7,168 nt of DNA, from contig JAITNI010000144.1 in the NCBI GenBank assembly GCA_031290535.1, forward strand, positions 1 through 7,168, written 5' to 3'. The notes beneath the pieces are model-generated. The model searched no databases, had not been told where the DNA came from, and saw only the letters and a list, made by a program, of their open reading frames with translations. Each line of letters opens with the position of its first letter. The stretch's first letter is position 1. Both the position numbers and the translations under genes were made by a program. This document shows positions 1 through 6,309 of this stretch, in pieces. The DNA is from Zoogloeaceae bacterium (GTDB taxonomy: Bacteria; Pseudomonadota; Gammaproteobacteria; Burkholderiales; Rhodocyclaceae).

Positions 1-1
1 T

Positions 2-679
2 GTGCCAGTCGGCGCGCCCTGCAATATCTGCGCCCCGGATGCACAGCGCTACGCGAACATCATGCGAATGAATCCCGATGGCAGCGGCCTTGAAATTTAC
101 GCGCAGGGGGTGCGAAATAGCGTGGGGTTTGACTGGCATCCGCAAACGGGCGAACTCTGGTTTACCGACAATGGCCGCGACTGGCTGGGCGACGACTTGC
201 CGCCCTGCGAACTCAACCGCGCCCCAAGGGCCGGGATGCATTTTGGCTACCCGTATTGTCATGGCCGCGCCATTGCCGACCCGGAATTTGGCGCGCAGCG
301 CGCCTGTTCGGAATTCACGCCGCCCGTGCAGGAATTGGGCGCGCACGTCGCCGCCATCGGGATGCGGTTTTATCGTGCCCCCAGAACCGCGAGCGCGATG
401 GCCTTTCCCGCCGAATATCGCGGCCAGGTGTTGATTGCCGAGCATGGCTCGTGGAATCGCCGGGAAAAAAGCGGCTACCGGGTAACGCTCGTCAAACTGA
501 ACGGCAACCGCGCCGTTTCCTACACGCCGTTTGCGACCGGCTGGCTGCAAGGCCAGACCGCCTGGGGACGTCCCGCCGATGTGGAAGAACTCCCGGACGG
601 CTCACTCCTCATCTCCGACGACTACGCCGGGGCGGTGTATCGCGTGACCTACGAGGGCGCAGCGAAAAAACGCGGCTAA
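2..679 (+). CDS. PQQ-dependent sugar dehydrogenase (glucose/sorbosone dehydrogenase family), C-terminal part; 5' end outside window
   Basis: This is the C-terminal 225 residues of a six-bladed beta-propeller dehydrogenase of the glucose/sorbosone dehydrogenase family. These periplasmic or membrane-linked enzymes oxidise sugars or other alcohols/aldehydes using PQQ. The reading frame is open to the window edge, so the GTG at position 2 is not the true start and the N-terminal blades, including the catalytic His region, are missing. Family-typical stretches are visible: RNSVGFDWHPQTGELWFTDN followed by GRDWLGDDLPP and ELN near residues 38-72, GYPYCHG near 83-89, a CSEFTPPVQ segment, AEHGSWNR and GYRV near 146-160, and a final propeller strand with DGSLLISDDYAGAVYRV. 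Several cysteines (CNIC, YCHG, ACSE) suggest disulfides in an exported protein. The true substrate cannot be inferred. The gene is followed by a repeat-rich gap, so it probably does not form an operon with pyrD. Confidence 0.88.
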   Translation: MPVGAPCNICAPDAQRYANIMRMNPDGSGLEIYAQGVRNSVGFDWHPQTGELWFTDNGRDWLGDDLPPCELNRAPRAGMHFGYPYCHGRAIADPEFGAQRACSEFTPPVQELGAHVAAIGMRFYRAPRTASAMAFPAEYRGQVLIAEHGSWNRREKSGYRVTLVKLNGNRAVSYTPFATGWLQGQTAWGRPADVEELPDGSLLISDDYAGAVYRVTYEGAAKKRG

Positions 680-701
680 GCTTATCGCTGTTCCCATCTG
701 T

Positions 702-757
702 CCGTTCGCCCTGACGCCCTGTCGAAGGTCATGGTTCGACAAGCTCACCATGACCGG
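702..757. repeat. Palindromic intergenic repeat, copy 1
   Basis: This segment begins CCGTTCGCCCTGA and continues with TGTCGAAGG and TTCGACAAGCTCACCATGA. It holds two competing stems. GGTCATGGT (727-735) pairs perfectly with ACCATGACC (747-755). TGTCGAA (720-726) pairs with TTCGACA (735-741). A diverged relative occurs at 4955-4998, between rnfC and rnfD. The pattern resembles the short interspersed palindromic (REP-like) repeats common between genes in proteobacteria. It sits 22 nt after the stop of the sugar dehydrogenase gene and may end or stabilise that transcript, but there is no U-tract, so I do not call it an intrinsic terminator. Confidence 0.65.
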
Positions 758-811
758 AAAAGGCAAGCGCACCATGAACAGAAAAGACAGGATTTCACCA
801 TGAACGGAAAA
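746..811 (+). repeat. Three 16-nt imperfect direct repeats upstream of pyrD
   Basis: The unit CACCATGAACGGAAAA occurs three times with one or two changes: 746-761 (CACCATGACCGGAAAA), 770-785 (CACCATGAACAGAAAA) and 796-811 (CACCATGAACGGAAAA). The starts are 24 and 26 nt apart. The first copy overlaps the right arm of the palindromic repeat, so the array probably arose by local duplication of the repeat's end. It could serve as an operator array, but nothing in the sequence identifies a binding protein. Confidence 0.6.
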
Positions 812-885
812 TTATGAGAAAGGCGATATGTCGCAATCTTGCAGGAAAGAAAGGCTGCCTTGCGGTAGAATGCCGCCCACTATGA
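750..885 (+). other. Chain of three short ORFs overlapping the pyrD start
   Basis: Three small reading frames follow each other with ATGA overlaps: 750-803 (17 codons), 800-817 (5 codons) and 814-885 (23 codons). The last ends at a TGA overlapping the proposed pyrD ATG at 882. An AGGA lies 7 nt before the ATG at 800. They would act as upstream/leader ORFs only if transcription starts upstream of 750. The ATGA inside each direct repeat explains part of the pattern, so chance is a real possibility. Confidence 0.2.
866..871 (+). promoter_or_regulatory. Possible -10 element of a pyrD promoter
   Basis: TAGAAT at 866-871 matches the sigma70 -10 consensus at five of six positions. A TTGCAG at 839-844 is the only decent -35 match, but the 21-nt spacer is too long for a normal promoter. 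Transcription from here would start near 878, a few nucleotides before the ATG at 882, giving a nearly leaderless mRNA. This is weak support only. Confidence 0.25.
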
Positions 886-1910
886 TGTATTGTCTCCTCC
901 GCCGTTTTCTGTTTTCGCTGGATGCCGAACCAGCGCACCGGTTTGCCCTTTCCGGGCTTTCGCTGCTGGCGAACCTGAAGCTCTCCCGGCTGGTGGCCGA
1001 TCGCCTCATCGACGACCCGGTTGAGGTGATGGGTCTGCGTTTTCCCAATCGCGTCGGGCTGGCTGCCGGGCTGGACAAGAATGGCGAATATATTGACGGG
1101 CTGGCGGCGCTGGGCTTTGGACATATTGAGGTCGGCACGGTGACGCCACGCCCGCAGGCGGGCAACCCGCGTCCGCGCCTGTTTCGTCTGCCGGCAGCCG
1201 AGGCCATCATCAATCGCATGGGGTTTAATAACGCCGGGGTGGATGCCTTGCTGGCAAATGTTCGGCGGGCGGAATTCCCCAAACGGGGCGGCATTCTGGG
1301 CGTCAATATCGGCAAGAACGCCGACACGCCGCTGGAAAAGGCGAGTGAGGATTACCTGACATGTCTGGAAAAAGTCTATGGCGTGGCGAGCTATGTGGCT
1401 GTCAATATTTCCAGTCCCAACACCAAAAACCTGCGCGAACTGCAAAAGGACGCGGCGCTGGATGACCTGCTCTCCCGCCTGAAAGCGGCGCAGGCGCGGC
1501 TGGCGGATAGGCATGGGCGTCTGGTGCCGCTTGTCCTCAAAATCGCCCCCGACCTCGAAGACACGCAAATCGTCGCCATTGCCGACGCCCTGCGGCGGCA
1601 TCGCATGGAGGGCGTGATTGCCACGAACACCACCCTGTCGCGGGCGGGGGTGGAACATTTGCCGCATGGCGACGAGGCGGGCGGCTTGTCCGGCGCGCCG
1701 GAATTCCGTTTGTCTACGGCGGTGCTCGGCAAACTCGCGCATGCCCTGCAAGGGGAAGTCCCCATTATTGGCGTCGGCGGCATCCTGAAGGGGGAAGACG
1801 CGCGCGCAAAAATTTCCGCCGGGGCGTCGCTGGTGCAGCTTTATACTGGCTTTATTTACCGGGGGCCGGAGCTGGTGCGCGAAGTGGCCGCCAGTTTGCG
1901 GCGGGCGTAG
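882..1910 (+). CDS. pyrD: Dihydroorotate dehydrogenase (quinone), class 2
   Basis: PyrD catalyses the fourth step of de novo pyrimidine synthesis. It oxidises dihydroorotate to orotate with FMN and passes electrons to membrane quinone. With the ATG at 882 the protein has 342 residues, close to the usual 336 or so. Its N-terminus aligns without gaps to E. coli PyrD: an amphipathic membrane-binding helix ([14 protein letters not shown]) followed by EPAHRFAL. Visible motifs are AAGLDKNGE (61-69), [17 protein letters not shown] (87-102), NRMGFNNAG (111-119), [14 protein letters not shown] with the class 2 catalytic Ser at about 178, LKIAPDL, the NTT motif, GGLSGAP, GVGGI and QLYTGF for FMN phosphate binding. 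The catalytic serine rather than cysteine separates it from class 1. An in-frame ATG at 828 has a better ribosome site (GAGAAAGG) but adds 18 residues unlike the family. The ATG at 885 is also possible. The gene has no visible link to the rnf genes beyond adjacency. Confidence 0.96.
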   Translation: MMYCLLRRFLFSLDAEPAHRFALSGLSLLANLKLSRLVADRLIDDPVEVMGLRFPNRVGLAAGLDKNGEYIDGLAALGFGHIEVGTVTPRPQAGNPRPRLFRLPAAEAIINRMGFNNAGVDALLANVRRAEFPKRGGILGVNIGKNADTPLEKASEDYLTCLEKVYGVASYVAVNISSPNTKNLRELQKDAALDDLLSRLKAAQARLADRHGRLVPLVLKIAPDLEDTQIVAIADALRRHRMEGVIATNTTLSRAGVEHLPHGDEAGGLSGAPEFRLSTAVLGKLAHALQGEVPIIGVGGILKGEDARAKISAGASLVQLYTGFIYRGPELVREVAASLRRA

Positions 1911-1912
1911 CA

Positions 1913-1941
1913 TTAACAAATGCGGGAATTTCCTTTATCAT
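1913..1941 (+). promoter_or_regulatory. Sigma70-like promoter for the rnf operon
   Basis: TTAACA (1913-1918) and TATCAT (1936-1941) each match the sigma70 consensus at five of six positions and are separated by the ideal 17 nt. The -35 box starts two bases after the pyrD stop. The predicted transcript would begin near 1948, leaving a leader of about 58 nt before rnfA. No clear operator is visible around it. Read-through from pyrD remains possible because no terminator lies in this gap. Confidence 0.55.
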
Positions 1942-2005
1942 CTCCTGTTTTTGCCGTCCTCGTCTTGCGGCGGGGCAGTGCGACTGAATCTCATTTACAA
2001 AAACG

Positions 2006-2587
2006 ATGATCGACTATTTTTTCCTCCTGATGGGCGCGGTGCTGGTCAATAACGTCGTGCTGGTGAAAATTCTGGGGCTGTGTCCGTTCATGGGGGTTTC
2101 CAAAAAGCTGGAGACCGCCTACGGCATGGGCGCGGCGACCACCTTTGTGCTGACGCTGGCGACCGGCGCCTGTTTTGTCATCGACCATTATTTGCTGTTG
2201 CCTTTTGGGCTGGAATACCTGCGGACGCTCTCTTTTATCGTCACCATCGCCGCCGTGGTGCAACTGACAGAAATGGTGATCGCCAAGACCTCGCCCGCCC
2301 TGCAACAGACGCTTGGCATTTATCTGCCGTTGATTACCACCAACTGCGCCGTGCTGGGCGTACCGCTGCTCAATATTACGCATGGCTATGGCTTTGTGGA
2401 ATCGCTCCTGTTTGGCGCGGGCAGCGCCATCGGTTTTTCGCTGGTGCTGGCGCTGTTTGCGGGCATCCGCGAGCGGGTGGACAATGCCGACGTGCCGCAA
2501 CCCTTCAAGGGCGCGGCCATCGCCATGATTACGGCGGGCCTGATGAGTCTGGCCTTTATGGGGTTTTCCGGTCTGGATCGGCACTGA
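2006..2587 (+). CDS. rnfA: Rnf electron transport complex subunit RnfA
   Basis: RnfA is an integral membrane subunit of the Rnf complex, which couples electron transfer between reduced ferredoxin and NAD+ to ion movement across the inner membrane. At 193 residues it has the same length as E. coli RsxA and closely resembles it throughout: the N-terminal [14 protein letters not shown], then [48 protein letters not shown] and, at the end, [16 protein letters not shown]. About six membrane helices are evident. Cys26 (in GLCPF) and Cys114 (in TTNCAV) are the conserved pair that, with the matching pair in RnfE, holds an intramembrane iron-sulfur centre. The start codon lacks an obvious Shine-Dalgarno sequence. 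It is the first gene of the operon and is separated from rnfB by one base. Confidence 0.97.
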   Translation: MIDYFFLLMGAVLVNNVVLVKILGLCPFMGVSKKLETAYGMGAATTFVLTLATGACFVIDHYLLLPFGLEYLRTLSFIVTIAAVVQLTEMVIAKTSPALQQTLGIYLPLITTNCAVLGVPLLNITHGYGFVESLLFGAGSAIGFSLVLALFAGIRERVDNADVPQPFKGAAIAMITAGLMSLAFMGFSGLDRH

Positions 2588-2588
2588 C

Positions 2589-3191
2589 ATGAGTTTTCTT
2601 GCCGCCATTCTGGTCATGTCCATCGGCGCGCTGGCACTGGGTCTGGCGCTGGGTTACGCCGCCGTGCGCTTTCGGGTGGAAGGCGACCCGATCAGCGACA
2701 AGGTCAATGCCATTTTGCCGCAAACCCAGTGCGGCCAGTGCGGTTATCCCGGCTGCAAACCCTATGCCGAAGCCATCGTCAAGGGCGAGGCGGAAATCAA
2801 TTTGTGTCCCCCCGGCGGCGATGAGGGCGTCCGTAAACTCGCCGACCTTCTGGGGCGCGACTACAAGCCGCTGTCCGGCGACGAGGGCGGCGAAAAACCC
2901 AAACTGACGGCGGTGGTGCGCGAGGCGGAGTGTATCGGCTGCACGCTCTGCATTCAGGCGTGCCCGGTGGATGCCATCATCGGCGCGGCCAAGCAGATGC
3001 ACACGGTGGCGGCTTCCTTGTGCACCGGCTGCGAACTGTGCCTCAAACCCTGCCCGGTCGAGTGCATCGACCTCGTGCCCGTACCCGAAACGCTGGCGAA
3101 CTGGAAATGGGCGCATCCGGTGATTCCGCTGTTTTCCGCGCCGCCCCGCGCCGAATCTGACCCCCCATCCCCTTCCCGGAAAGCTGCCTGA
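2589..3191 (+). CDS. rnfB: Rnf electron transport complex subunit RnfB, iron-sulfur ferredoxin-like protein
   Basis: RnfB (200 residues) is thought to be the ferredoxin-interacting subunit and passes electrons to the rest of the Rnf complex. An N-terminal membrane anchor (about residues 1-28) is followed by a 4Fe-4S domain with Cys48, 51, 56 and 73 in the pattern CGQCGYPGC...LCPPGG. Next comes a two-cluster ferredoxin domain with [12 protein letters not shown] (Cys115, 118, 121, 125) and [12 protein letters not shown] (Cys145, 148, 151, 155). An extra Cys159 follows the last cluster. The [20 protein letters not shown] linker is typical of the family. The C-terminus ends soon after the WKWAHP segment in a short Pro/Ser-rich tail with no further domains. 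It starts one base after the rnfA stop and ends 9 nt before rnfC, so the three genes are surely co-transcribed. Confidence 0.97.
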   Translation: MSFLAAILVMSIGALALGLALGYAAVRFRVEGDPISDKVNAILPQTQCGQCGYPGCKPYAEAIVKGEAEINLCPPGGDEGVRKLADLLGRDYKPLSGDEGGEKPKLTAVVREAECIGCTLCIQACPVDAIIGAAKQMHTVAASLCTGCELCLKPCPVECIDLVPVPETLANWKWAHPVIPLFSAPPRAESDPPSPSRKAA

Positions 3192-3200
3192 GTCTTTTTC

Positions 3201-4922
3201 ATGTTGCAGACACTGTTCAAATTCAAGGGCGGGCTGACGCTCCCCCACCACAAACAGGAATCGGCGGGTACGCCCATTGTGGCCGCGCCGCTGCCGGAAC
3301 AACTGGTGATTCCTCTGTCGCAAAGCATGGGCAGCGCGGCCACGCCGGTGGTGGCGGTGGGCGACAAGGTCTTGAAAGGCCAGTTGATTGGTCGGGCGGA
3401 AGGCTGGATTTCCGCCGCCGTGCACGCGTCCACCTCCGGTACGGTAGTGGCGCTGGAACCGCGCCCAACGCCGCATCCTTCGGGGCTTTCCAGTCTGGCC
3501 GTGGTCATTGCGCCGGACGGCGAAGACCGCTGGATTGAGCGCCAGCGCGTCGATTACCAAACCCTTTCACCCGAAGCCGTGCGCCAGTGCCTGCAAGAAG
3601 CCGGCGTGGTGGGATTGGGCGGCGCGGCCTTTCCGAGCCACGCCAAGATCAGGGCGCAGCATCCGGTGGCGGATTTGCTCATCAACGGCGCGGAATGCGA
3701 ACCCTACATCACCTGCGACGATCGCCTGATGCGCGAGCGGGCGGATGAAATTGTCGCGGGGATTGGTGTGTTGCGTGACCTGCTCGAACCCGAACGGATA
3801 AAAATTGGCGTTGAGGACAACAAGCCGGAGGCCATCGCCGCATTGCGCGCCGCGATTGCGGCGGCGGGCGAGTCGTTTACGGTCATCGTCATGCCGACGC
3901 GCTATCCGGCGGGGAGTCTGAAACAACTGGCGCGGGTGCTCACCGGCAAGGAAATCCCGGTCAATAAACTCCCCGCCGATCTGGGGCTGCAAAGTTTCAA
4001 TGTAGCCACCGCGCAGGCCATCTGGCGGGCTATCCAGCACGGCGAGCCGGTGGTGCGCCGCGTTGTCACCCTGACTGGCAACGTGGAGCAACCCGGCAAC
4101 TGGGAAGTGCCGATCGGAATGCCCATCCGCGACCTGCTCGCGCTCGCCCGCCCGAAGGACGATACGGACGGCATTCTCATGGGCGGCCCGATGATGGGCA
4201 TTCCGTTGCCCACGTTGGATGCCCCCATTGTCAAGGCCAGCAATTGCCTGATCGCCCGCTCACCCGCCCGCTTCCCTGCGCCGTCGCCAGAAATGCCCTG
4301 CATCCGCTGCGGCGCGTGCGCCCGCGCCTGTCCGCAGGAATTGCAGCCCTACGAGCTGTACTGGTGGAGCCGCGCCAAACAGTTTGACAAGGCCGAGGCG
4401 TACAGCCTTGCCAATTGCATCGAATGCGGCTGCTGCGCCTATGTGTGTCCGGCCAGTATTCCGCTGGTGCAGTATTTTCGCTTCGCCAAGGGCGAAATCC
4501 GCGCCCGCGACCGCGAACAGGCCGCCGCTGAAGCCGCCCGTTCGCGCTTTGAGTTCCGGCAGTTCCGGGAAGCGCGGGAGAAAGCCGAAAAGGCGGAAAA
4601 ACTCGCCAAAGCCGCTGCCGCGCAGGCGGAAAAAGCGGCAGCGGCGACAAAAGCCAGCGCGGCGGAAAATGTTCCGACTAACCCGGAGGCAAGTACCCCG
4701 GCTAATGTGGTCACGACCGCGTCCGCATCCGACCTCCCTGACGCGCAAACCGCCAAACAGGCGCTGATCGCCGCCGCGCTGGAACGCGCCCGCGCCAAAA
4801 AGGCCGGGGTGGGGGAGGGCGTGGCAAGCACGACTGTTGCGAACTCTACGACGGATGAAGCGCCCGCTACACTGGAAACCGTAGCAACCGCCGCCGCGCC
4901 GGAAGGGGAGGGCGGCGCATGA
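3201..4922 (+). CDS. rnfC: Rnf electron transport complex subunit RnfC, NADH/FMN-binding iron-sulfur protein
   Basis: RnfC (573 residues) is the peripheral cytoplasmic subunit that exchanges electrons with NAD(H). The N-terminus (FKGGLTLPHHKQES) matches the usual start of the family. A nucleotide/FMN-binding region, similar to the 51-kDa subunit of complex I, contains the glycine loop VGLGGAAFPSHAKI (137-150) and NGAECEPYIT (162-171). A SLBB-like segment follows around 285-315. Two 4Fe-4S motifs come next: CIRCGACARACP (Cys367, 370, 373, 377) and CIECGCCAYVCP (Cys406, 409, 412, 416, plus an extra Cys411). From about residue 430 the chain becomes a charged, alanine-rich coiled-coil-like tail (EKAEKAEKLAKAAAA), as in E. 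coli RsxC, though shorter. The last codons carry a strong ribosome site (AAGGGGAGGG), and the stop overlaps an ATG, but the next frame is not rnfD. Confidence 0.96.
   Translation: MLQTLFKFKGGLTLPHHKQESAGTPIVAAPLPEQLVIPLSQSMGSAATPVVAVGDKVLKGQLIGRAEGWISAAVHASTSGTVVALEPRPTPHPSGLSSLAVVIAPDGEDRWIERQRVDYQTLSPEAVRQCLQEAGVVGLGGAAFPSHAKIRAQHPVADLLINGAECEPYITCDDRLMRERADEIVAGIGVLRDLLEPERIKIGVEDNKPEAIAALRAAIAAAGESFTVIVMPTRYPAGSLKQLARVLTGKEIPVNKLPADLGLQSFNVATAQAIWRAIQHGEPVVRRVVTLTGNVEQPGNWEVPIGMPIRDLLALARPKDDTDGILMGGPMMGIPLPTLDAPIVKASNCLIARSPARFPAPSPEMPCIRCGACARACPQELQPYELYWWSRAKQFDKAEAYSLANCIECGCCAYVCPASIPLVQYFRFAKGEIRARDREQAAAEAARSRFEFRQFREAREKAEKAEKLAKAAAAQAEKAAAATKASAAENVPTNPEASTPANVVTTASASDLPDAQTAKQALIAAALERARAKKAGVGEGVASTTVANSTTDEAPATLETVATAAAPEGEGGA
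4903..4921 (+). promoter_or_regulatory. Strong ribosome binding site and ATG overlapping the rnfC stop
   Basis: AAGGGGAGGG at 4903-4912 lies 6 nt before an ATG at 4919 that overlaps the rnfC TGA (ATGA). This is the layout expected for a translationally coupled rnfD. The encoded frame does not begin with RnfD sequence; it runs through repeats to 5293. The purine run is part of the rnfC coding sequence (Glu-Gly-Glu-Gly-Gly codons), so its value as a ribosome site is inferred. Confidence 0.45.
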
Positions 4923-4954
4923 GGCGCGACCCCTGCCAGCGTGGCGCAGTGCTC

Positions 4955-4998
4955 CCGTTCGCCCTGAGGGTGTCGAAGGGCGCGTGGTTCGATAGCTT
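4955..4998. repeat. Palindromic intergenic repeat, copy 2 (diverged)
   Basis: The segment shares CCGTTCGCCCTGA, GTGTCGAAGG and TGGTTCGA with the copy at 702-757 in the same order and spacing, with several mismatches in the second half. It lies directly downstream of rnfC and abuts the larger inverted repeat that follows. Two unlinked copies in 7 kb suggest a multi-copy family in this genome. Confidence 0.55.
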
Positions 4999-5203
4999 TG
5001 CGCGTAAAAATTGCGCGGACGTTTGCCGTCCCTTCTCCCCTTCGGGGAGAAGGTGGCCGGAAGGCCGGATGAGGGGCAGCGGTTCCTCTGGAAAAGCGCC
5101 TGTTCATTCTGAACGTCCTTCCCTCATCCGCCCCTGTCGGGGTACCTTCTCCCCCGAGGGGAGAAGGGATGACAAGCGGCACGGCGAATTTTACGCACGG
5201 AGC
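4995..5203. repeat. Large imperfect inverted repeat (MITE-like) between rnfC and rnfD
   Basis: The left arm (4995-5076) and right arm (5121-5203) are imperfect reverse complements of about 80 nt around a 45-nt spacer. The best-matched core is CCTTCTCCCC...GGGGAGAAGG followed by CGGATGAGGG. Each arm is itself a hairpin: 5031-5040 with 5044-5053, and 5145-5154 with 5158-5167, both perfect 10-bp stems. The outer ends are also related (GCGTAAAAATT against the complement of AATTTTACGC). The spacer has a further small stem, GTTCA (5102-5106) with TGAAC (5110-5114). The element encodes no transposase and I found no clear target-site duplication. It resembles widespread proteobacterial intergenic palindromes or a non-autonomous mobile element. 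Confidence 0.75.
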
Positions 5204-5289
5204 ATTCATGCCGTCGCTGTCGGTCGGGGGAATGCAACGCCTCCCGATATTTGGCGCTGGTTCTCTTTCAGGCTTGTCCGTTTCCCCTT

Positions 5290-6309
5290 ATGAAACTCAT
5301 CAGTTCCCCCTATCTTCACCAACCCGTCAGCATCGCCCGTCTGATGCGGCGGGTTTGTCTGGCGCTGGTGCCGGGCATTGTGGTGTTTACCTGGCTGATC
5401 GGCCCGGCCTTGCTGGTGCAGTTGCTGGTGGCCAGCATCGTCGCGCTGGGGGCGGAAGGTCTCCTCCTGAAGCTGCGCGGTAGACCCGTGCAACCCTTTT
5501 TAAGCGACGGTTCGGCGCTGGTGACGGCCTGGCTGATTGCGCTCACCTTTCCGCCGCTGTCTCCCTGGTGGCTGACGACCGTCGGCGTGCTGCTGGCTAT
5601 TGTGGTCGCCAAGCAGCTCTACGGCGGGTTGGGGCAAAATCCGTTCAATCCGGCGATGGTGGCTTTTACGGGCTGCCTGATCGCTTTTCCCGCCCTGATG
5701 TCCCAATGGCCGACGCAGGGTTTGTCTTTTTCCTTTGCCGATCAACTGGAAGTCATTTTTGGCTTTGCGCCCCGGCTGGACGCCCTGACCGGCGCAACGC
5801 CGCTGGACGCCATCAAGACGGCGATGAAGACCGAGGCGTTTGCCAGCATTCAGGAACTCCTGATTAGCCAGCACCTGTACGGCATTTTCGCGGGTCGGGG
5901 CTGGGAATGGGTGTCGGCGGCCTATCTGGCGGGCGGCGCGTTTTTGCTCTACAAGCGCGTTATCACCTGGCATGTGCCGGCGGCATTTTTGCTGTGCATG
6001 GGTGGCCTCTCCGCGCTGTTTTGGCTCTATGACCCGGCGCATTATGCCGACCCGGTGTTCCACCTGTTTTCCGGCGGGGCGATGCTGGGCGCGTTCTTCA
6101 TCGCCACCGACCCGGTTTCCGGCTGCACCACGCCGCGCGGCAAACTGATCTTTGGCGCGGGCGCGGGGGTGCTCTCCTATCTGATTCGGGTGTTCGGCGT
6201 TTTCCCGGACGGCATCGGCTTTGCCATTCTCATCATGAATCTCTGCGCCCCGATGATCGACCATTTTTCGCAGCCCGCCGTGTTCGGAAGCAAAGGAGAA
6301 CGCGCATGA
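5290..6309 (+). CDS. rnfD: Rnf electron transport complex subunit RnfD, covalent-FMN membrane protein
   Basis: RnfD is a polytopic inner-membrane subunit, homologous to NqrB, that carries a covalent FMN and takes part in ion-coupled electron transfer. With the ATG at 5290 it has 339 residues, near the family length of about 350. Its start, LISSPYLHQPVSIARLMRRV, fits the conserved SPH-type opening that precedes the first membrane helix. The flavinylation motif TGATPLD places the FMN-bearing threonine at about residue 170. Other family segments are GLGQNPFNPAMVAF (114-127), FFIATDPVSG (269-278) and FPDGIGFAILIMNLCAPMID near the end. Several hydrophobic helices flank these. A TTG 39 nt upstream could also start the protein but adds atypical residues. 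No Shine-Dalgarno precedes 5290. Its upstream gap of 367 nt from rnfC is unusual, since these genes normally overlap or abut. Its stop overlaps the rnfG start (ATGA). Confidence 0.95.
   Translation: MKLISSPYLHQPVSIARLMRRVCLALVPGIVVFTWLIGPALLVQLLVASIVALGAEGLLLKLRGRPVQPFLSDGSALVTAWLIALTFPPLSPWWLTTVGVLLAIVVAKQLYGGLGQNPFNPAMVAFTGCLIAFPALMSQWPTQGLSFSFADQLEVIFGFAPRLDALTGATPLDAIKTAMKTEAFASIQELLISQHLYGIFAGRGWEWVSAAYLAGGAFLLYKRVITWHVPAAFLLCMGGLSALFWLYDPAHYADPVFHLFSGGAMLGAFFIATDPVSGCTTPRGKLIFGAGAGVLSYLIRVFGVFPDGIGFAILIMNLCAPMIDHFSQPAVFGSKGERA
6293..6299 (+). promoter_or_regulatory. Ribosome binding site of rnfG
   Basis: AAGGAGA at 6293-6299, inside the end of rnfD, lies about 7 nt before the rnfG ATG at 6306. 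Together with the ATGA overlap it indicates coupled translation of rnfD and rnfG, and it fixes the rnfG start. Confidence 0.75.

Larger units (their letters stand above)
4919..5293 (+). other. Open frame through the rnfC-rnfD insert; possible coupling ORF, probably not a functional protein
   Basis: A 124-codon frame starts in an ATGA overlap with the rnfC stop. It passes through two repeat elements and stops at a TGA that itself overlaps the rnfD ATG at 5290 (ATGA). The translation is Arg-, Pro- and Ser-rich (for example FSPSGRRWPEGRMRG), typical of translated palindromic repeats, with no recognised domain, signal peptide or membrane segment. I do not believe it is a conserved gene. It may matter as a translated bridge that carries ribosomes from rnfC to rnfD, whose own start lacks a Shine-Dalgarno sequence. 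Such frames are also common by chance in GC-rich DNA. Confidence 0.3.

Noticed and set aside
680..881. CRISPR array based on the three 16-nt repeats
   Set aside because: Units are too short, imperfect and spaced by only 8-10 nt, with no cas genes nearby.
795..1919. A 374-codon open frame on the minus strand across pyrD
   Set aside because: It is the antisense shadow of pyrD; its translation is Arg/Gln/His-rich without any domain, while the plus strand shows all PyrD motifs.
1920..2009. A 29-codon ORF between pyrD and rnfA that overlaps the rnfA ATG by ATGA
   Set aside because: It has no ribosome site, begins before the predicted rnf transcription start, and such overlaps arise easily at any ATGA start. 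A leader-peptide role is unsupported.
2556..3560. A 334-codon minus-strand frame across rnfB and the start of rnfC
   Set aside because: It lies opposite conserved cysteine-motif coding sequence and has low-complexity Arg/Gly/His content, as expected for GC-rich antisense frames.
4439..5209. A 256-codon minus-strand frame over the rnfC tail and the insert
   Set aside because: Its Ala/Ser-rich part is the complement of the rnfC alanine-rich tail, and the rest translates the palindromic repeats; no family resemblance.
5169..5483. A 104-codon frame starting inside the insert and entering rnfD
   Set aside because: It overlaps the true rnfD frame for most of its length and shows only out-of-frame, Ala/Gly/Arg-rich residues.
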